Shown here in pieces: positions 1 through 8,738 of a DNA stretch of 8,738 bases (its first letter is position 1; every line of letters starts with the position of its first letter). The notes below the pieces were generated by a model. The model worked only from the letters and a program-made list of their open reading frames with translations, made no database searches and was not told the origin of the DNA. Source of the DNA: an uncultured Propionibacteriaceae bacterium. Its GTDB lineage: Bacteria > Actinomycetota > Actinomycetes > Propionibacteriales > Propionibacteriaceae. The stretch covers positions 1 to 8,738 of the forward strand of contig CALMAD010000070.1 of the NCBI GenBank assembly GCA_937859105.1. The letters are read 5' to 3'. The translations under genes were made by a program, and so were the position numbers.

Positions 1-532
1 CGAGGGTCGCGCCCCAGGCGACGGCCGCCCCGACGAGCGCCATCCGCCAGACGACCTCGCCGCCCATGAGGGCGGCGTAGTGGGTCCACCAGCCGCGTCC
101 GCCGAACGAGCCGACGAGCGTCACGTAGGCCGCGTACGCGACCGTCACCAGGACGAGGGCCGGCAATGCCACGGACGCCGAGAGCGGCACGACCCGCGCG
201 GCCAACACAGGGCTGAACAGGACGATCGCCGCCGCCACGATCCCGCCGACGGCGAGCGCCGGCGCGATCATCCGGACGCCTGCCGCCCGGCCCTGCGCGA
301 CCGCCCCCACCGCCCGCGTGCTCTCGTTCTGCACGCCCGAGACCACCCCGAACATGCCCGTCAGCAGCGACCAGAAGGCGAGGTACTCGGTGGCGGCCTC
401 GCTCGACAGGGTCCTCGTGCCGGCGAACATCAAGACGAAGTTCGACGCCGCCGCCAGCACTGAGGCGAACGCGACGAGCCCGGCCTGGCGGCGGGTGATC
501 GGCGCGGCGGATTCTGCAGGGTCTGCGTCCAC
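1..532 (-). CDS. Multi-pass membrane protein, probable MOP/Wzx-like polysaccharide flippase (N-terminal part, cut by window edge)
   Basis: The reverse strand reads open from a GTG at 532 to the window edge, giving 177 residues with no stop. An in-frame TAG lies four codons upstream, so GTG 532 is the earliest possible start. The protein begins with a short polar stretch (MDADPAESAAPITRRQ). About five hydrophobic segments follow, near residues 18-38, 50-68, 87-110, 118-140 and 158-177. Segment 2 carries GVVSGVQNESTRAVG, a Gly-Gln-Glu-Arg pattern I associate with MOP-superfamily oligosaccharide/lipid-linked glycan flippases of actinobacteria. If so, it would move lipid-linked saccharides across the cytoplasmic membrane. 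The flippase assignment is inference from pattern and topology; other multi-pass carriers remain possible. That it is a real membrane-protein gene is well supported by the hydrophobic pattern and GC-rich third positions. It lies 73 nt downstream of nhaA on the same strand and seems to have its own promoter. Confidence 0.72.
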   Translation of the reverse strand, partial: MDADPAESAAPITRRQAGLVAFASVLAAASNFVLMFAGTRTLSSEAATEYLAFWSLLTGMFGVVSGVQNESTRAVGAVAQGRAAGVRMIAPALAVGGIVAAAIVLFSPVLAARVVPLSASVALPALVLVTVAYAAYVTLVGSFGGRGWWTHYAALMGGEVVWRMALVGAAVAWGATL

Positions 533-538
533 GGCGGC

Positions 539-544
539 AGCCTA
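539..544 (-). promoter_or_regulatory. Probable -10 element of a leaderless promoter for the flippase-like gene
   Basis: The reverse strand reads TAGGCT, then six bases (GCCGCC), then the GTG start at 532. TAGGCT fits the actinobacterial TANNNT -10 pattern. The distance would place the transcription start at or next to the GTG, giving a leaderless mRNA. No Shine-Dalgarno sequence precedes the GTG, which agrees. No convincing -35 is visible. The same hexamer and spacing class occurs before tyrS. Confidence 0.45.
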
Positions 545-605
545 GGGCGTCTGGCGGGCCGCGTCCGGCACCGGGCGCGCGGGTCGCTCGGCACCGCGCA
601 TCGGG

Positions 606-3263
<2,658 letters not shown>

Positions 3264-3276
3264 TCGCACGTCCCTC

Positions 3277-3300
3277 GCGGGGACGCCGCGGCGTCCCCGC
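3277..3300. repeat. Perfect 24-bp palindrome (strong hairpin) between argC and argB
   Basis: The arms GCGGGGACGC and GCGTCCCCGC flank CGCG, so the whole 24 bp equals its own reverse complement. RNA could form a 10-bp GC-rich stem with a four-base loop, 13 nt after the argC stop. No T-tract follows, so it is not a classic intrinsic terminator. It could be an attenuator, an mRNA-processing or stabilising hairpin, or a protein site. A competing 6-bp hairpin, CGTCCC (3269-3274) with GGGACG (3280-3285), would use the same left arm. Confidence 0.7.
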
Positions 3301-3347
3301 CCCAGACTCCCTCCCGAACCACCGAACCGCACCGACCACCAGAAACC

Positions 3348-3353
3348 GGGGGA
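3348..3353 (+). promoter_or_regulatory. Probable ribosome binding site of argB
   Basis: GGGGGA lies 10 nt before the argB ATG. It sits at the end of a C/A-rich, probably unstructured stretch (about 3301-3347) that follows the hairpin. argB therefore seems to be initiated independently of argC, unlike the coupled genes that follow. Confidence 0.4.
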
Positions 3354-3363
3354 ACCCAGACCG

Positions 3364-4263
3364 ATGAGTCCCGTCCTGTCGCGGCACGTCACCGCGAAGA
3401 AGCAACAGTTAGACAAGGCCCAAGTCCTGATCGAGGCGCTGCCGTGGCTGGAGAAGTACTCCGGCACGATCATGGTCATCAAGTACGGCGGCAACGCGAT
3501 GATCAACGAGGAGCTGAAGAAGGCGTTCGTGGAGGACATCGCCTTCCTGCACCACGTCGGCGTCCTGCCGGTCGTCGTGCACGGCGGCGGCCCCCAGATC
3601 ACCGAGATGCTGGGACGCCTCGACATCGACTCCGAGTTCAAGGCGGGTCTGCGGGTGACCAGCCACGCGGCGATGGAGGTCGTCCGCATGGTGCTCGTCG
3701 GCAAGGTCGGCCGTGAGTTGGTCAACCTGCTCAACGAGCACGGCCCGCTGGCCGTGGGCCTCTCGGGCGAGGACGCGAACCTCTTCACCGCCGAGCCGCG
3801 GCACGTGTACGTCGAGGGCGAGGAGGTCGACCTGGGTCAGGTGGGCGACGTGACCGGCGTCCGGCCGGACGCGGTGCAGAACCTGCTCAAGGCCGGCTGC
3901 GTGCCGATCGTCGCGACGGTCGCGCCCGACGAGCACGGCGAGGTGTACAACGTCAACGCCGACACCGCCGCCAGCGCGCTGGCCGCCGCCCTGGGCGCGC
4001 GCCGCCTCATCATGCTGACCGATGTGCCGGGCCTCTACGCCGATTGGCCGAACAGCCAAGACGTGATCGCGAAGCTCACCCCTGACGAGGTGGAGGAAAT
4101 GCTGCCCTCGCTGGCGTCCGGGATGCGGCCGAAGATGGAGGCCTGCATGCGGGCCGTCCGCGGCGGCGTGGAGCAGGCGACGATCATCGACGGGCGTGAC
4201 CCGCACTCGCTGCTGCTCGAAATGGTGACCGACGACGGACTGGGAACGGCGGTGATGGAATGA
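3364..4263 (+). CDS. argB: Acetylglutamate kinase ArgB
   Basis: ArgB phosphorylates N-acetylglutamate with ATP, the second step of arginine synthesis and usually its feedback-controlled one. The 299 residues form an amino-acid-kinase fold. The phosphate-binding strand VIKYGGNAM spans 38-46 with Lys40. The substrate loop VVHGGGPQI is at 71-79, NVNADTAAS at 196-204 and LTDVPGLY at 218-225. [10 protein letters not shown] at 251-260 has the ATP-site Lys257. An N-terminal helix (about 11-31, [21 protein letters not shown]) precedes the catalytic core. Arginine-inhibited hexameric kinases carry such a helix and arginine-insensitive dimers lack it, so arginine feedback is inferred. The ATG at 3364 includes this helix and follows GGGGGA. 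The stop overlaps the argD start as ATGA. In most actinobacteria argJ would lie just upstream; here only a 100-bp gap is present. Confidence 0.97.
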   Translation: MSPVLSRHVTAKKQQLDKAQVLIEALPWLEKYSGTIMVIKYGGNAMINEELKKAFVEDIAFLHHVGVLPVVVHGGGPQITEMLGRLDIDSEFKAGLRVTSHAAMEVVRMVLVGKVGRELVNLLNEHGPLAVGLSGEDANLFTAEPRHVYVEGEEVDLGQVGDVTGVRPDAVQNLLKAGCVPIVATVAPDEHGEVYNVNADTAASALAAALGARRLIMLTDVPGLYADWPNSQDVIAKLTPDEVEEMLPSLASGMRPKMEACMRAVRGGVEQATIIDGRDPHSLLLEMVTDDGLGTAVME

Positions 4264-5449
4264 GCGTCCAGACGAGCATCTCCGAGGGGGTCATCGGTCG
4301 CTACAAGGCGTCGATGATGAACACGTTCGGCGCCCCGCGCCTGGTCATCGACCACGGCGAGGGCCCTTACCTCTTCGACGACGACGGCAAGCGCTACCTC
4401 GACCTGCTCGGGGGCATCGCGGTGAACTCGCTCGGCCACGGGCATCCCCGCCTGGCGGCGGCGATCGCCGACCAGGCCGCCAAGCTGATCCACGTGTCGA
4501 ACTTCTTCGCCACCGATCCGCAGGTTCAGTTGAGCGAGCGTCTCGGCGCGATCGCGCGCAACGGGGCTGACGTCCCGACGCACGTCTTCTTCACGAACTC
4601 GGGCACGGAGGCGAACGAGGCGGCGTTCAAGCTCACCCGCCGCACCGGCCGCACGCGGGTCATCGCGATGGAGGGCTGCTTCCACGGCCGCACGATGGGC
4701 GCGCTGGCGCTCACCTCGAAGGCGGCCTATCGGACCCCGTTCGAGCCGCTGCCCGGTGACGTCACGTTCGTGCCGTACGGCGACGCGGACGCCCTCGAGG
4801 CGGCCATGGACGACACCGTCGCGGCCGTCGTGATCGAGCCGATTCAGGGCGAGGTCGGCGTCGCCGTCCCGCCGCAGGGCTGGGTGAAGCGCGTCCGCGA
4901 GATCACCGCCGCGCACGGTGCGCTCATGTGGGTCGACGAGGTGCAGACCGGCATGGGCCGGTGCGGGCTGTGGTTCGATCATCAGCGCGAGGGCGTGCTG
5001 CCCGACATCGTGACGGTCGCGAAGGGGCTCGGCGGCGGCTTCCCGATCGGGGCGTGCATCGCCCTGGGTCCGGCCGGCGAGCTGTTCCAGCCGGGCAACC
5101 ACGGCACGACGTTCGGCGGTAACCCGCTGGCAGCGCGCGCCGGGAACACCGTGCTCGACGTCATCGAAGAAGACGGCCTGCTCGCCCACGTCAACGAGGT
5201 CGGCGACTGGTTGGCCGGCGAGCTCGCCAAGGTGCCCGGCGTCGCCGAGGTCCGCGGGCGCGGGTTGCTGCGGGGCGTCGTGCTCGAGCGCGACATCGCC
5301 CCGGCCGTGTACGAGGCCGGGATCCAGGCGGGCTTCATCGCGAACGCGCCTCGCCCCGGCGTGCTCCGCCTGGCCCCGCCGTACATTGTCACGCAGGCCG
5401 ACCTGCAGCCGTTCGTGGACGCGCTCCCCGAACTGTTGCGCCAGGCGGC

Positions 5450-5453
<4 letters not shown>
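4260..5453 (+). CDS. argD: Acetylornithine aminotransferase ArgD
   Basis: ArgD is a PLP-dependent class III aminotransferase that converts N-acetylglutamate semialdehyde and glutamate to N-acetylornithine and 2-oxoglutarate. Its 397 residues are the usual length. Visible motifs are [15 protein letters not shown] (49-63), the cofactor phosphate loop [14 protein letters not shown] (112-125), and [10 protein letters not shown] (140-149). [11 protein letters not shown] (224-234) has Asp226 contacting the pyridine nitrogen. [13 protein letters not shown] (252-264) has the Schiff-base Lys255, and [11 protein letters not shown] (281-291) follows. The ATG overlaps the argB stop by four bases (ATGA), so translation is probably coupled; no strong ribosome site is present. 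The stop overlaps the argR GTG as GTGA. Paralogues acting on ornithine or succinylornithine look similar, but the cluster fixes this role. The usual next gene argF is absent. Confidence 0.97.
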
Positions 5454-7503
<2,050 letters not shown>

Positions 7504-7533
7504 GCCTCGGCCGGGCGGCGCGCGGGCGTCCGA

Positions 7534-7539
7534 TAGGCT
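7534..7539 (+). promoter_or_regulatory. Probable -10 element of a leaderless tyrS promoter
   Basis: TAGGCT fits the actinobacterial -10 pattern TANNNT and ends eight bases before the tyrS GTG. Transcription would therefore start at or within a base or two of the start codon. No Shine-Dalgarno sequence is present in the 44-nt gap after argH. No good -35 match is visible. There is no room for a T-box leader of the kind that controls tyrS in many Firmicutes. Confidence 0.5.
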
Positions 7540-7547
7540 TGCCCAGC

Positions 7548-8738
7548 GTGAATGCCGTACTTGACGAACTGACGTGGCGGGGCTTCATCGCCCATTCGAC
7601 CGACTTGGACGCGCTGGCCGCACACCTGGACGCCGGCCCGGCCGGCTTCTATGTCGGCTTCGACCCGACCGCGCCCAGTATCCACATGGGAAATCTCGTG
7701 CAGCTCGTCCTGGCGCGGCATCTGCAGGCGGCCGGGCATCGGCCGCACCTGCTGGTCGGCGGTTCGACCGGCCTCATCGGTGACCCGAAGGCCGCGGGCG
7801 AGCGCGTCATGAACCCCGCGGAACTCGTCGCTGAATGGGCCGAGAAGATTCGCGGGCAGGTGTCGGGGCTCATCGGCTTCGACGGCGACAACGGCGCGAC
7901 GATCGTCAACAACTATGACTGGACTGCCCAGTTGTCGACGCTGGATTTCCTGCGGGACGTGGGCAAACACTTCTCCGTCAACCGGATGCTCGACCGCGAG
8001 GTCGTCCGGTCGCGCCTCGAGTCGGGCATCAGCTACTCCGAGTTCAGCTACGTGCTGCTGCAGTCGTTGGACTACCGGGAGCTCTTCCGCCGCCACGGCG
8101 TCACGCTGCAGACCGGCGGCAGCGACCAGTGGGGTAACATCACCGCGGGCGTCGAGTTGATCCGGCGGTCGGAGGGTGCGCGTGTTCACGCGCTCGCGAC
8201 GCCGCTGCTCACGAAGGCCGACGGCACGAAGTTCGGCAAGACCGAGCAGGGCACCGTCTGGCTGGACCCCGACATGACGAGCCCGTACGCGTTCCACCAG
8301 TTCTTCCTGAACGCGGAGGATTCGCAGGTCATGGGCTACCTGCAGATCTTCTCGCCGCGCTCGCGCGAGGAGATCGACGACATCGGCCGCCAGCAGGCGG
8401 AGAAGCCGTTCCTGCGGGTCGCGCAGCGGGCCCTGGCCGACGACGTCACGGACTTGGTCCACGGCCGGGAGAACCGCGTCGCCGCCGAGCGGGCGGCGTC
8501 CGCGATCTTCGGTCGCTCGGAGCTCTCCGAGCTGGACGCCGACGTCCTCGCGGCCGTGAGCCGCGAGTTGGGCGCGCAGGAGATGGCGGCCGGGGGAGAA
8601 CTGCCTTCGGTCGTGGACGCTCTCGTCGCGTCGGGCGTGGTGGCCAGCAAGTCTGCCGCGCGACGCGCGATCGCCGAGGGGGGCGCGTACGTCAACAACG
8701 CGAAGGTGAGCGACCCGGACGCGGTCCTCGCCCCCGAG
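7548..8738 (+). CDS. tyrS: Tyrosyl-tRNA synthetase TyrS (3' end cut by window edge)
   Basis: TyrS is a class I aminoacyl-tRNA synthetase that activates tyrosine with ATP and charges tRNA-Tyr in the cytoplasm. The 397 visible residues are open to the right edge; bacterial TyrS is about 420, so only the last few codons are missing. The HIGH-type motif is PSIHMGN (43-49), preceded by GFYVGFDPTA (33-42), which carries the tyrosine/adenylate site. YVLLQSLDY (168-176) and GGSDQWGNITAG (190-201) shape the tyrosine pocket. The KMSKS-like loop is KFGKT (228-232). The C-terminal S4 RNA-binding domain begins near 350 (LPSVVDALVASGVVASKSAARRAI). The start is GTG (MNAVLDELTWRGFI), matching the usual N-terminus. 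It follows argH by 44 nt but probably has its own leaderless promoter. tyrS near argH is a common actinobacterial neighbourhood. Confidence 0.96.
   Translation, partial: MNAVLDELTWRGFIAHSTDLDALAAHLDAGPAGFYVGFDPTAPSIHMGNLVQLVLARHLQAAGHRPHLLVGGSTGLIGDPKAAGERVMNPAELVAEWAEKIRGQVSGLIGFDGDNGATIVNNYDWTAQLSTLDFLRDVGKHFSVNRMLDREVVRSRLESGISYSEFSYVLLQSLDYRELFRRHGVTLQTGGSDQWGNITAGVELIRRSEGARVHALATPLLTKADGTKFGKTEQGTVWLDPDMTSPYAFHQFFLNAEDSQVMGYLQIFSPRSREEIDDIGRQQAEKPFLRVAQRALADDVTDLVHGRENRVAAERAASAIFGRSELSELDADVLAAVSRELGAQEMAAGGELPSVVDALVASGVVASKSAARRAIAEGGAYVNNAKVSDPDAVLAPE

Noticed and set aside
7504..7547. A terminator between argH and tyrS
   Set aside because: The gap is GC-rich but I found no clear stem-loop and no T-tract. 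Read-through from argH into tyrS cannot be excluded.

Overview
This is a 8.7-kb stretch of GC-rich chromosomal DNA from an actinobacterium (Actinomycetota). The inference rests on strong G/C preference at third codon positions, frequent GTG starts, ATGA/GTGA gene overlaps, TANNNT -10 elements placed just before start codons, and an arg gene cluster followed by tyrS. The genus cannot be fixed from the sequence alone. No mobile element, CRISPR array, rRNA or tRNA gene was seen.

Left part, minus strand (1-1907): the N-terminal part of a multi-pass membrane protein resembling a polysaccharide flippase (1-532, running off the left edge), and upstream of it an intact NhaA-type Na+/H+ antiporter (606-1907). 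A 324-bp divergent intergenic region (1908-2231) holds a probable nhaA promoter on one side. On the other side, touching the argC start codon, is a pair of ARG-box-like operators whose centres are 20 bp apart.

Centre, plus strand (2232-7503): a compact arginine-biosynthesis cluster, argC-argB-argD-argR-argH. argB/argD overlap by ATGA, argD/argR overlap by GTGA, and argR/argH are 2 nt apart. ArgB phosphorylates N-acetylglutamate, ArgC reduces the acyl phosphate, ArgD transaminates the semialdehyde to N-acetylornithine, and ArgH releases arginine from argininosuccinate. ArgR is the arginine-sensing repressor expected to act on the ARG boxes. Compared with the usual actinobacterial order argCJBDFRGH, argJ, argF and argG are all absent from their expected places. 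The argC-argB gap contains a perfect 24-bp palindrome instead. ArgH carries an unusual tail of about 50 residues with a CPLCGGSG motif.

Right part (7548-8738): tyrS, tyrosyl-tRNA synthetase, complete except for the last few residues of its S4 domain. It probably has its own promoter giving a leaderless mRNA; the flippase-like gene at the left has the same TAGGCT-to-GTG start architecture.

Overall this is mostly conserved housekeeping sequence. I found no clearly new system. The most useful leads are the ArgH tail, the thinned-out arg cluster with its palindrome, the operator/mini-ORF arrangement at the argC start, the paired leaderless starts, and the calcium-loop-like tail of NhaA.
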